A program made the position numbers and the translations under genes. The notes below the pieces were generated by a model that was not told where the DNA came from, did no database searches, and saw only the letters and a program-made list of their open reading frames with translations. 64,000 nt of DNA. Source: Anarhynchus alexandrinus. Its lineage: Eukaryota; Chordata; Aves; Charadriiformes; Charadriidae. Shown here one piece after another: positions 1 to 11,088 of the stretch. The stretch spans positions 1,526,509-1,590,508 of the forward strand of contig VUYV01000177.1 of assembly GCA_008711295.1 (NCBI GenBank), in the 5' to 3' direction. Every line of letters begins with the position of its first letter. Position 1 is the stretch's first letter.

Positions 1-145
1 TCATTAAGAAACCTTTGAAGCCACCTGGTGCAACCAACTCTTCAAATTAGGGTCAAATCTGAAGTTAAATCCACTTACTCGGGTCCTTATACACCCAACT
101 TTTGACTATCTCCAAGAATGGAGATTCCACAGTCTCTCTCCTCCA
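1..145 (-). mobile_element. Ancient CR1 LINE 3'-end fragment
   Basis: Read on the + strand, the segment around 85-135 (tatctccaagaatggagatt, then ccacagtctctct) follows the typical reverse-complement CR1 3' region, where a 'tctccagagaaggagactcc' stretch is followed by 'acaacctctctgg'. The preceding 60 bases follow the weaker upstream pattern (a block resembling 'gtcacctagagcaggttg'). The copy is heavily diverged, lacks the terminal 8-bp repeats and runs off the window edge, so its true left end is unknown. It is a dead retrotransposon tail with no coding capacity. The call rests on motif order rather than an alignment, and another old CR1/L3-like repeat would look similar. Confidence 0.5.
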
Positions 146-3100
146 TCTCTCTTGGAGATTACATTGTGCATCCCTTCGGCTTTCTTTTCCTATTTGGTAT
201 TTGATTTAGACAAGCACAACACATTCATTTTTCTACACTTATTTGGCCTAGAAATGCATGTTAGAGGCTCCTGAAATGCATGAAAACACTTACGCAGCAC
301 CACAGACTGGCACTGTTTTGGTTCTGTTGCAATAGATCACTGCTTAAATGTTCTTTCAACTTTAAAGTTTGCTTTCAATACTAAATCCCTATGCCAAAGA
401 AAATGTTTACTGTAAACAAAGCAGAAAATGGCTACCTATACAGTAATAAGAGGCATATACACAGTGATAGTAGTACAGTCTGCAATGGTTTAAAGGGCAT
501 TAACAAGAAAGACATTGCTTTTATTTTCTCAAAACATACTTGATTTTCACAAGCAGTTTATATTCAACTTGAGTATATTGGCTCAACAATTTCTACAAAG
601 ACTGGAAAAGCAGGTTTAAGTACAATTTTCCCCACAACCTTACTATGCCTTACTCATCTTCCAACAATGAAGACATTCAGTGTTAGTTATGGAAGAACAA
701 GATTGAGGTTATCTCTACAAGGCTATGGGATCTCGTCACCTCCCAGTACCATCTGGTGGAGCATTTCCTTCCAGTAATGGATGTGTGGAGGGAACCTATC
801 TACAGGGTTATGAATGAAGCATGCAGTAGAGTGACTCACCTACAGATCTGAAGGGATTTAACACACTAAAACAGATTTTTTAAAAAAAAAAACAAACCAA
901 ACAACCCAACACTAAATCCACAGACATTCTTAAATTTTGATATTACTCATTCCAAAAACTTGAGAACACAATCTTGAAAAGATAAAAAGCACCTACTGTG
1001 ACTAAGATAGGCCTGCATCATGTAGCAATCCTTCCTTATTTCTACAGCATCCCAGAACTTAATGTTATGGCATCTGCTAATTCAATTGCATTAAAATAAA
1101 TTTATTTTAAAAAACAAGATCTATGAACCAGTTATTTGCAGTTTGAGATCCCAAAATTGCACCTTTTCCTGAAGGATACTGAAGTAAAAAAAAAAACTCC
1201 AAGCAAATAACAAAAGATTTACATTGCTTTTCATCTTCTTTCTCTTCTGAAAGACTTTCTAAGCATGCAGCCCCCCTTCCACCTCATCTAGATTTCATAG
1301 CCCATTCTTTTCTCAGACCTCAGAGGAAATCTGGTTTGTACTCTCTGCTCCATTTCAAACACCGTATAGCCTTGAGGATATGACATCTTCTATAAAGCTA
1401 TGTCCTTTATGGCAAACCTCCAAGTAACCATCTTACTCTACCATGTCCCTTAACATCATCTTATTCAAAGGTCTTTAGTTGTTGGTTTGTTTTTTTTTTT
1501 TCCTGTGTACTGCCTCTTCTCGCAACCAGATGTCACAAAATCTGAATCATGTTGATGAGTTCAATTTACGCTGCCCCACATTTTGAATTCACAATTTCAC
1601 TCAGATCCTTTCACTGATTCTCAGGTGAAGAACTAGATAATTGGATCAGGTTTGGTTGGACTAAGGAAGGTTGGAACTGATTTCTAATTTTATTTTATGC
1701 CTACTAGTTTGTCAACAAATAGTAAAATCTGATGCCAATTCAAATGTGCGTTTTTAAAGAACAGATGGCAAACCAACCAGAATCCTGGAAATTTTTAATT
1801 CTGAGCTGAACATTGTCTCTTTCTACTTTTCAAATTAATCTTCAGGCTAGGTCAGCTTATATAGAACTAACAATTTATATGCACTAGTTTACCATATGGA
1901 TTGATCACAGCTGGAGCTTTACGTACAACCATAAACACTTGAAACCTTTTTTTTAACCCCTCCTCCATGCATAAAATCCAAGGATCTGCACCATCATTCC
2001 ACCGCAATAAAACACTTAGTGATTATATGCAAAGTCAGGAGCCTCATTCATTACACCTTCTTTTTGCAATAAATCCAAACAAATTTTATAAATATTTCTC
2101 AGTAAAACAGCAAGCAGCACCTAAAATTAATTTATAAAGTCATCATTCCATTCAAATGCATGAAATAGAATTACTTGAATTCTTCACATGCATCATTCTA
2201 GTTTTAAAAAGGCAATAGTCTATTTTCCTTCTACCTTGTCACCACCAGAATCAGGATTAATGTTTTCAGACAGATGTTAATCGAGTCTTACATTAGAAAG
2301 GTTATTTTCTTTTTCCAGTAAGAGTTATTTCTAAAAGTCTATGTAATAGAGAGGAGGGGAAAAAAAAAAAAAACAAACCTTTGAAGAAACTTAAATCCTT
2401 CTTCAACTGAATATTTTGGTGTAGACTGGTATGATAATAAATCAATAAAATCTCTCTCAGCTGAAGCAACTTCTAGTTTGAAAAAACCTTGAAACATAAG
2501 TGAATCACCTTCATTATGCAGTTATACTAGGGTTTTATACATTTGGAGCTCAGTTATTGCAAAGAATGAGGTTCTTCAAAGTCAGTCTTCCACAAGTCAT
2601 CATTTCTATACATTACATACTCCCTGATATCAGGAACAACCATCCATGACATATTTTTCTGAATTATTTGGAGCCATTATGAGAAGAATTTCTGTTACAC
2701 CTGCTTAGCAATACTTTTCCAGGCCATATGCTTTCAAAATAGCCTCTTCTGTGGCAAGACAAGTACAGCATAATGATTAAGTAGAAAGGTGAATCAAAGT
2801 CTACTTGAAATTTGTTGTTTAAATGTCCTCACACCGTCAGGATCTCTTTATGTTTAGATATATTAATCTGTGTAAGTTTTGTAACTGGGGTAACACTGGT
2901 CAGAGAAGCCCCTTTTGACTCAAATTGTCTGGTATTTAGAAAATTTAATATTTAAGATAATTTTTAGAAAACCGATAGCGATGTTTTCTTTCAGGCAATT
3001 TCATGCACAAAGTATACAATATTCCTGTTCATATGACCACAAGAAACAAAGACAAGTCTCATCATTCATGATGCCCAAATCCCAAAGTCCATGATTGCTT

Positions 3101-4771
3101 TTGCTAAGAAAATACCACATACAGCATTTCCTTTAAACATTTCATTTGGGCATCATATGTAGATGCAGGCAAAAAAAAAAAGTTCCAACAAAAGTCTTCA
3201 TGAAGCTGTTGATTATCAGGGTTTGTTATACCAGTTTGTTATACCTACTCCAACCTTTGAAAACCAACAAAACAAAAAATAACACAATGCTTTGAGTGCA
3301 AAGGGTGATGTCTATAACATAGGTCATCTTCCTGTTTGTTTAAATGGGTGCTGAAATCACTCAGTGCTGGAAATAGGCAGCTAACATCCGCAGCACTGCT
3401 TCAAACATGCTAAAAATTCAAATAACTGGTATTCATTGGATTATTTGTTGGGATTTTTCATTACTACAGTAGTGTTATTTACATGGTAAAAGCCAAGATT
3501 CAAAAGAACAAGTCATATTCATTTGTCAACTCTGTCAAGTGTTGCCCCGATGAGGAATGTTGGATTAAAACTTACAGGTCAGTTTTTGTACCTCTAACCT
3601 TTCATTTGAAAAGGAAAACCAGAGAACACTGATTACTACTTATTAAAATTCATTTCAGCCATGAAATAAATGTCGTTTACTTGCCCTTGCAAACTGCAAA
3701 TTATCTAATTGAGGGCTTTTTGCAGTCAAGAGGATAAATTTACACATAAAAGGTGGCAATATTTGCAGTCTCATTTTTGTAACTGCTGAGCACAAGCCAG
3801 GTGTTCAAAAGCAGAAGTTTTAGGTAGTACAGACTCTTACAGCCAACATGAAATCAGAGAGGAATCCTGGTATACAGTGATCAAATAAGCATTGTCATGG
3901 CTATCTGCACCTCTCTATCCCACAATGACACAAGTGATCTGTCCTGTTTGAGGTAAAACAGACATGATCCCACATCTGGTTTTGGACTGGTATACTGACC
4001 TGCCACAGAAGAGAAATCATATAGTTTTTTCCACTCCTGGGTGTGAGAAATCATGTAATACAAAATTATATGGTGGGAAATCACACAGTTGGGTTTTTTT
4101 TTCCCCACTCCTGTAACTCTAGGTTACAGCTTCTTCTTGTATATCTACTATTCTTATATTAGACATATCACTGAAAATAATGCCAGTGATTCTTTGGAGG
4201 GAGAGAGTGGTCTGCCACCTCACCACCCATTTTAGCCTTCTTAAAGCCAAGAATTACTTCAGCAGAGTAGAGAAAAAGAACGAGATTAAGTGTGAAAGAA
4301 GCACAGTTTGTTTTTATCCATGCCTAATGCCCTGTATGGTGTCTTTCAGAAATTTAAAAGATACAAGGTCTGAAAGACTTCCACATGGAAACAAGAGATT
4401 TAACTTAGTAGAACTAAAAGTATTAGCTAAGGATTCTTCTTCTGTATGAGGAGGTGTGAAGTAGCTGAAAACATGGCAAGTATTTTACTGTTTAAAAATA
4501 CACATTGCTGGATGATGCATAACCAGAACACTTACATGTAGATATAATTACTGACAGTCTCCAACTCTTAGAGGCATAAAAACTACGCAAGCGGTCAGGT
4601 AACTGGTGTGTTATACCCCCTTTATGCTCTAATTTATTGTATTACCCAGTGTCTACATTTTAACTGCTCTAGATGATGATCCCAGTTCTAAAGAGCTTTG
4701 TATATATTTGACATACTCTAGAATAACACATCAATAACCTTAAGGCTTGATGGCAATATTAGCAGAAGAGA
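146..4771. other. Unassigned AT-rich non-coding sequence
   Basis: I see no coding region, RNA gene or recognisable transposon here. The content is AT-rich single-copy-looking DNA with short poly-A or poly-T runs (near 1187, 1490, 2360 and 3170) and a 13-bp tandem duplication at 3221-3246. All open frames are under 100 codons and have no recognisable protein family. Confidence 0.6.
3221..3246. repeat. 13-bp tandem duplication
   Basis: The unit gtttgttatacc plus one base occurs twice in direct succession, differing only in the last base (a then t). This is a small replication-slippage duplication with no visible function. Confidence 0.85.
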
Positions 4772-5328
4772 CTATACTGATCTGGCAGGGATGGAGTTAA
4801 TTGTCTTCCTGGCTGGCAGGCCTTATGGTGCTGTGGTTTTGGATTTGTGACTAGAAGAGTGTTGATAACATAGCAGTGGTTTTGGCTATTGCTGAGCAGT
4901 ACTTGCACAGCATCAAGGCTTTCCCTTTTTCCCCACTCTGCCCCCACAGCAAGCAGCAGACTGGGGGTAGGCAAGAGGTTGGGAGGGGACACAGCCTGGA
5001 CAGCTGACCCCAACTGACCCAAAGGCATATTGCGTGCCACATCATGTCATGCTCAGCAATAAAAACTGAGGAGAGGGTTTTCTGGGGAAGGTAATCATTG
5101 CTCAGACACTGGCTGGGCATCAATCTACTTGTGAGAAGTAGTAAGTGATTGCCTTTGCATCACTTGTTCAGTTTTTCTGTTTGTTCCCCACTCCCCTTCT
5201 GCTTACTAAACCACCTATCTCAAGCCAGAAGTATTCTCGCTTTTCCTCTATCTGTCCTCTCCCCTGCCCCACTGGGAGGGAGGAGCTGCAAGATGCTTAT
5301 AGCTGCTGGCCAAAGTCAACCCACCAGA
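4772..5328 (+). mobile_element. Old solo LTR, ERVL-type, diverged
   Basis: This segment is collinear with the intact LTR at 35638-36123. Shared landmarks in order are gggatggagttaattgtctt near the start, ctgtggttttggatttgtga, ttgataacatagca, a catgctcagc...aaaact block at the TATA position, attgctcagacactggctgg, and a C/T-rich stretch ending in ccccactgggaggga. The terminal TG and CA dinucleotides are lost. The left end was set by an ungapped match of the first 29 bases to the younger copy, the right end by matching the last 28 bases. The sequence agaga lies at 4767-4771 and again at 5326-5330; this may be a worn target duplication, but it would need the right end moved by three bases. No internal retroviral genes flank it, so it is a recombined solo LTR. 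It is much more diverged than the other copy and therefore older. Confidence 0.8.
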
Positions 5329-5504
5329 GACAAATACTTACACAGATTTACACCAGAAAAATGTTTTTAACATCCAAAGGAATTAATCCCTTAAAATCAC
5401 ACTCTGTGTAGTTTGGTGCAGCACACCTTGTAAACTGAGAGCAGTGAAAATAGCCACTTAAAAGAGCATGTTTAAGTCTTCTGAGCTTTTCTTTTTTTCA
5501 ATAG

Positions 5505-5533
5505 GTAAAGTCCCAGAACTCCTCCAAAGTCAG
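5505..5533 (+). other. Splice-flanked 29-nt block (candidate microexon)
   Basis: A pyrimidine-rich tract (cttttctttttttcaatag, ending at 5504) is followed by 29 bases and then a consensus donor (cag then gtaagaac, from 5534). Two of three frames are open: one reads VKSQNSSKV, another KVPELLQSQ. I recognise neither peptide. The length is not a multiple of three. Chance acceptor/donor pairs of this kind are expected about once in a window this size, so this is a weak candidate only. Confidence 0.15.
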
Positions 5534-6459
5534 GTAAGAACCTTTTCCAATTAATTTTGGTTATTTAAGCTAGTCACCCAGTATTATTAAATACTTGCAG
5601 GTTTTTCCTGCATATCATCCCTGATACGACTATTAGACAATATTCACAGACACACAGAGACATTGCTGTTCATACATTAGCTAAGTTCCCATAGAAAATG
5701 ACCATAAGTAGTTGACCGCCATATATATACAGTATATGGTGTGGCATATGTCTAGGACCTGAGTTTTGTCAGGCAATTCAAATGGGTTGAGGCTGTAATG
5801 AAGTATGTCACTCTGACCTAACTATCCTGCTTACAAAATTCAAACTATCTCATTTAGCTCTATTTTGTGCATCTGCGCCTTGCACGAGGCAAATATACCC
5901 ACGGAGAATGATCCCTGCGTTCCTATTAAAACAACTGTGTCACACCTGTATTATGCCCTTAGGTCAACAGGTTTAGATGAAACTGGACCGAGTTACACAT
6001 TCACACCCACACACAGACTGCTACTGGTGTCTTAGAAAAGGGAGAGTTTCTTAAGATGAGCAGTTTCTGGGTGGTTGCCTGTTAAAGCACGGTGACACAG
6101 TTACCAGAGCAGCGACAAAAGGCATAAAAGGAAAGACAGGAGTTTCAAGTCTTTCTAGGGCTGTTCTCAACACTGGTAGAGCCTCACTTGCTAGAAAGAT
6201 TCTTTTTAAAAAAAAAAAAGAGATAAAAAAAGTCTCGGAAGACAGGCTGTTCTTCTGCAACCCTGTACTTCCCTGTACTTTCTTCTTAAAGACCGGGGCA
6301 GGAAGAAAGATTTTTCTCCCCAACATCCCACAAGTACATCATCTTTATCACATACTGTTTCTTTCCCCTTTTCTGTTGTACAAGTCAAGTCCTTCCTCCC
6401 AGCAGTCTTGGGAGCAAAAGAAAATGGAAATTAATAACTACACTGAAATAACTACCTCA
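5534..6459. other. Unassigned non-coding sequence
   Basis: There is no recognisable gene or transposon between the microexon candidate and the poly-C run. A 12-base A run lies near 6209. Short open frames on the minus strand have no recognisable family. Confidence 0.55.
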
Positions 6460-6607
6460 CCCCCCCCCCCCCCCCCCNNNNNNNNNNNNNNNNNNNNNNN
6501 NNNNNNNNNNNNNNNNNNNNNNNNNNNNNNNNNNNNNNNNNNNNNNNNNNNNNNNNNNNNNNNNNNNNNNNNNNNNNNNNNNNNNNCCCCCCCCCCCCCC
6601 CCGCCCC
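6460..6607. other. Poly-C run interrupted by an assembly gap
   Basis: Eighteen C bases (6460-6477) lead into 109 N (6478-6586). The right side resumes with 16 C, one G and four more C (6587-6607). Both edges are C on the same strand, so the simplest reading is one long C homopolymer or C-rich tract that sequencing could not cross. Apparent proline or glycine open frames through this interval are artefacts of the gap. Confidence 0.95.
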
Positions 6608-7489
6608 AACGAACAAATCAGTAATTCACTCCTAACACAGACTCTGTCCTCTTTCCTAGTAAATCCAAGAGCCAAACCCCACTCTTCAAATCAAAGGGCC
6701 AAATTGCTTTTAATTTGACAACAACAGAAGTAATTTTCAGGTTTATAGTGTTTTTAACACAAAGTCATATCTTTATCTTATAGTAACTTCCACAAATATT
6801 TGGTAGATTATACTACTGGACGATGACCTCTCCCACCACTGCATTAACTTTCCTACTGTGATAAAACTTTTAATTTGAATTCATAACAGTACATTTGCAT
6901 TTATAGTTGAGAAACCCCTCTTCGTCTTGATGTAGAATTCTTTCTCCCATAGAACATTCTATGAATATGCATTATGAAAGGATTGCTATTTTCAAATTTC
7001 AAAATATAGAGCACAGATTACAGTAACTATTGAATTTTTTTTTAATGACTTAGCACATTCTTAGGCATAGAACTTAATCTCAAAATGGGCAGAGGTATAA
7101 TCCCCACGGAAAAACATATCATTATAAATTATAGGAAGAACTAAAGAAAAAAATCCATACATATTAAGTATGTAATTCTGAATTTGCTAAATACTTCAAA
7201 CACTTTTCTTACCACTAGGGCTTTCATAGTACATTTTCATAATTCTCCATTTTAAAGAAATAATGAAAAGTTTGTTTTAGGAAGTGCAGTGCAGCAAAGT
7301 TTAATTCAAGTTCACTAATATTGCCTTCCGAGCAGGTTTCCAGTGCCTAATGCACTCAACATCCTTTTTGTCTCCCAAGTACAACACAGTGCAAATTATG
7401 AAATGGAACCCTCAAAAGGGTACATGAATTCCTATGCCACCACTGACAGACATGAACCTAAGAGGAGAGAAGACAACACCTTCCAAGAA
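6608..7489. other. Unassigned AT-rich sequence
   Basis: I see nothing recognisable here. The sequence is AT-rich with short A/T runs and no open frame of note before the GC-rich block begins. Confidence 0.6.
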
Positions 7490-7990
7490 AGCTACAAATG
7501 CGCCCTGTGGTGGCTCAAGAGCCAGGGTCCCAAGCATGCTCCCCTTGCAGGAGCTCGGCCAGTTGAGTCTGGGGCCAGCTCATGGACAAGAACAGCTACA
7601 AGTAAAGTGCTGGAAGGGGAGCCTCGGTGGAGGCTTCCTCAGATAGCTCTGCTTCAAGCAGGGGCCCTCCTCTTCTTCACTGGGGAGGTCCACTGAGCCT
7701 CACCTGAGCCCTCCTGCAGCTGTGCCTCACCAGGTACCTTGTTAATCCAGAACCCGATGCAGAGAATCAGTTTGGACTTGCCTAGTGACTATGGACTCAT
7801 TTAGCAGTTGGGACCCTGGCTGAGCCTGGCCCTGCCCTGCTTGGCTCCCTCAGGTGCTGTGTCTCTGCCCCCTTGGTGAGGCCACTGCCTCCACCAGCCT
7901 GCCACTATGCTTGGCTCCCAGTTCCCTTTCCCATGGGGAGCTGCGTGCCTTCACTGCTGCCCGACAGAGAAGACCATGCAACCAGGAGCA
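7490..7990. other. GC-rich block of unknown origin, probably repeat-derived
   Basis: About 500 bases are clearly richer in G and C than the flanks but hold few CpG dinucleotides, unlike a CpG island. A 117-codon plus-strand frame (7343-7696) enters the block, and another of 63 codons lies at 7854-8045. Neither resembles a family I know. The 12-mer tgcttggctccc occurs twice, about 70 bases apart. Composition with sharp edges suggests an inserted, possibly LTR-derived repeat. An exon cluster of an unrecognised gene is the alternative. I cannot name it. Confidence 0.35.
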
Positions 7991-8183
7991 TTCTCTTCTT
8001 TCTCTAGAGAATCATCCTATGGACATAAGACACACAGCCCAGTAAAGCATACTATAATTTCCAAAAATCCTTAGCCCTGGAAGCCAGGTTGGTTCCTCTG
8101 AGGCTTTAGAGGCTCTCATACTACTCAAGCCAAAACCAACTCACTGAAATAGATTACCTATTCAAATGGAGTATATACAACTT

Positions 8184-8326
8184 GACAAGGCCAGGCTGGA
8201 TGGGGCTTTGAGCAACCTGCTCTAGTGGGAGGTGTCCCTGCCCATGGTGGGGGGGTGGAATCAGATGATCTTTGAGGTCCCTTCCAACCCAAACCATTCT
8301 AGGATTCTATGATACGATTCTATGAT
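8184..8326 (+). mobile_element. CR1 LINE 3' end
   Basis: This is a clear avian CR1 tail in the plus orientation. It has ccaggctggatggggctttg, then gagcaacctg, gtgtccctgcccatgg, gatgatctttgaggtccctt and ccaaccc, ending in the diagnostic 3' tandem of ggattctatga / cgattctatga. It is 5'-truncated to about 140 bases, as most CR1 copies are, and has no coding sequence. Confidence 0.95.
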
Positions 8327-9320
8327 TAACCCAGGAGGACTTGTTAACTTATTTCCCACCAGTTCAGAAAAAATTTAATTTCTGAAGCCCAGAATATTTT
8401 TGCCTTAAAAAAAATTCTTTCAGACTAAAATAAAAATTATCCCATCATAAACAGTATATCAAGGTTACACAAACATATATTTCCTTCCCTTCATCTTGGA
8501 GATGGAGTTCAGCCATTGGTATCAAACTATTCCTGAGTCATTTCAAAGAGTACTTATAAAGCCATTATTTATTTCCATACCTTACAAAGCGAAGGAGGAA
8601 CCGGTCAGCTTTAGATGGCCAGAATATGATTAGGTACATTTACTTTGCACATTTCACAAACTAATTTCTTGAAGGAGAAGACAAGAAACAGAGAAGAATA
8701 ATATCTTTAATACAGAATCCCTTCTATGTGGAAAAAATTCATTAGAGGTGTCAAAAAGAAATAGCAAGCAAGCCAAGGACAGACTCAAGACACATTCATG
8801 AGGGATGATGAATGGAACATTAATACACTGCAGAATAATTTTAAAGTATCAGCAGGAGTTTGGAGCCTGTTACTTTGGCTACTGATAGTATTACTCCCTG
8901 ACCTGGACCATGCCTACAGCAGAAATTATACCTACGAACAGTAAATAAGAAATATAAGGACCTTCACTCAAAAATATCAAGGCACTTGAAGCGAGAGTTA
9001 ATATGCAACCAGGGAAAGGGGAAAAACCAAAACAAAATAAATGAGAAAAACAAGGTAGGTCTGATGTCCACTGTTTTTAATTCTAAGATAAATCAGTACA
9101 TCCTGAACAACCACCACCCTCATCTAACAACAGTCAAAGCACACAGCTATTACTATCTAGCTAGTTATTTTTAGTTGAGCCTAAAGAAATTATTTCACTA
9201 ACCGTGTCTTTTTGTTTCCCTCAGTGTTTTTGTGTAAGACAAACTTCAGGAGTATGGTTGCACAAACTCAGAGTGTAACGCTGATTTTCAGGTTAGGCTC
9301 ATGGACAGTATGTGGGGAAG
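8327..9320. other. Unassigned AT-rich sequence
   Basis: I see no gene. A moderate splice-like pair (gtttccctcag ending at 9225, donor gttagg near 9293) brackets 67 bases that are open in one frame. It is no better than chance expectation and is not called as an exon. Confidence 0.5.
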
Positions 9321-9341
9321 AAAAAAAAAAAAAAAAAAAAA
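9321..9341. repeat. 21-base poly-A run
   Basis: Twenty-one consecutive A bases follow gaag. Nearby downstream A and C runs (near 9366-9378) make the neighbourhood low-complexity. No retroposon body is visible upstream, so this is not called as a poly-A tail of a specific element. Confidence 0.95.
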
Positions 9342-10973
9342 GGATTCCCAGTGCATAGTAAAGCCAAAAAAACCCCCAATAAAACAAGAACACATGTTGT
9401 TTCCTATAGTGCCAAAACACTACTTTTAGAAGGCATTCCAGTTAAATGGGATTAATGATTTAAAAATACAGTTTGATTCCAGTAATTATATGGGAGGTAT
9501 ATTTTGTACTTAAGAATTAGTTTGTAACTGCAATGATAATTAGGCTCTTCATTATCCTTGTATAGCTTATTTTTAAGACGGCAAGGTACTTTCAACATGT
9601 TCTGACCAAGCCTCTGCTTGTTAATAAGTTGTTGAAAGGAAAAACTGTAACACAGGAGAACTACCAAATAAATTTTCCTCCAAATGTCCAATTAAAAAAG
9701 AAATGTAAATATGAGTAATGCAGTCATTAACATTTGTGAAAATATTATGTAGATAATATATCACTGAAATGTGCAACTTTAACACAGGAATCTCTTTACT
9801 GTGAGCTTGAACGTGAAAGGCATCATCAGCATTTACTAATCTCTTCAGCCTAAACAGAAGACACAAGGCCCCTTCCAGTAAGTAAAAGCACCTCACTCTC
9901 ATTCGTCTTTTTCTAAATGATCTGTCACCTGAGCATATATCCAGTTACCCTTGAAAAGAAAACTCACAATGTATCATTAGTGCCACGTTGTGATATTTCA
10001 CATAAACAGCAAACCAGTTAAAACAAATGCTGTAGGGCAAAGCGGTGTCTGACAGGGGTAAGCAAGACCCATGTTAGATCATCAGTTTATCTACATTTTC
10101 CATTATTTCTTAAATTAAGTCATAAAAATCTGGGGGGAAAAAATAAATACGTTTTGCTTTCCTGGACCTCTTATTTTATTTATCAGTGGTGCCAATTTTT
10201 TCAAGATGTCATGAATTTTCCTTATAATTTGCCCAGGAAACAGAGGACAATGACAACAGCAATAGCATCCCAACTAAACAGAAGGCTAAATTGAATTGTG
10301 GCCTCTGCAAATAAGTAGATGTAATAGCACATAAGAGGAATTTGTGGGTCAATGAAACCAAAGGACTCCTAAATTTCTTTTTAATCAGCATGAACAGAAA
10401 GATTTGTGGGATTACAATAATTTAAAAAGATAATTCTTTTACTGTCATATAACAACATTCTTTGTATTAACATTAATACAAATTGCATTTGGCATAAAAA
10501 CTATAGGCGACTCAGAAGACAAAGCTTCTCAGAGCCCTAGAAATAGCTGAATATGAAAGCACTTGATACAATCGATTCAACAATTCTTACCATTACTGAA
10601 TAGAAGCCTAAGGAATACCTTCTTTAGCAGCAGTAATATCCACAAACTTCAGAGCAAATCGTTACAAACCGTATTGGCAGCAGAGGCAAAACCAAGTACT
10701 ACAAGATTCCCTACCTCACACTGTGTTCTACATCTTACAAACCTAAAAGTGACCTTTCAACTTCAATGACTCAAGGATTTCCATAATATATTCTTCTTCA
10801 GCCTGCTACCATAGAAAGTTTGCTAATACTTTGCAGCAGACTTTCTGTGGTTTAATGTAAAGACCTTCTAACTGAATTTAGACAAGTAATGAAGTCTCCT
10901 GACAAACCTGACCCTGTAAAATTCAATTATATCCAAATTAATTTAATCCTAAATACACATTTTCAGAGGCGCA
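9342..10973. other. Unassigned AT-rich sequence
   Basis: I see no coding region, RNA gene or recognisable transposon. Open frames are all under 95 codons. Confidence 0.6.
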
Positions 10974-11088
10974 CCAAAAAAAAAACCCAAAACAAAAACA
11001 AAAAATCCCAACCAAACAAACAAAAGAAAATCCAAACACAAAAACTAAAACAACCAACCCAAACAAAAATAAAAACCAAACCCACACT
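10974..11088. repeat. A/C-only low-complexity tract
   Basis: About 115 bases consist almost wholly of A and C on the plus strand, as irregular aaac, aaacc and caaaa units, with only a few T and G. A 68-codon lysine, glutamine and asparagine-rich frame across it (10889-11095) is a composition artefact. The strand asymmetry mirrors the G/T-only tract at 44975-45072. Confidence 0.9.

Noticed and set aside
6376..6675. Proline- and glycine-rich frames across the first gap
   Set aside because: They are produced by the poly-C run and the N block.
9226..9292. 67-nt splice-bounded block
   Set aside because: The acceptor is good but the donor (gttagg) is mediocre. The peptide is unrecognised and chance is sufficient.
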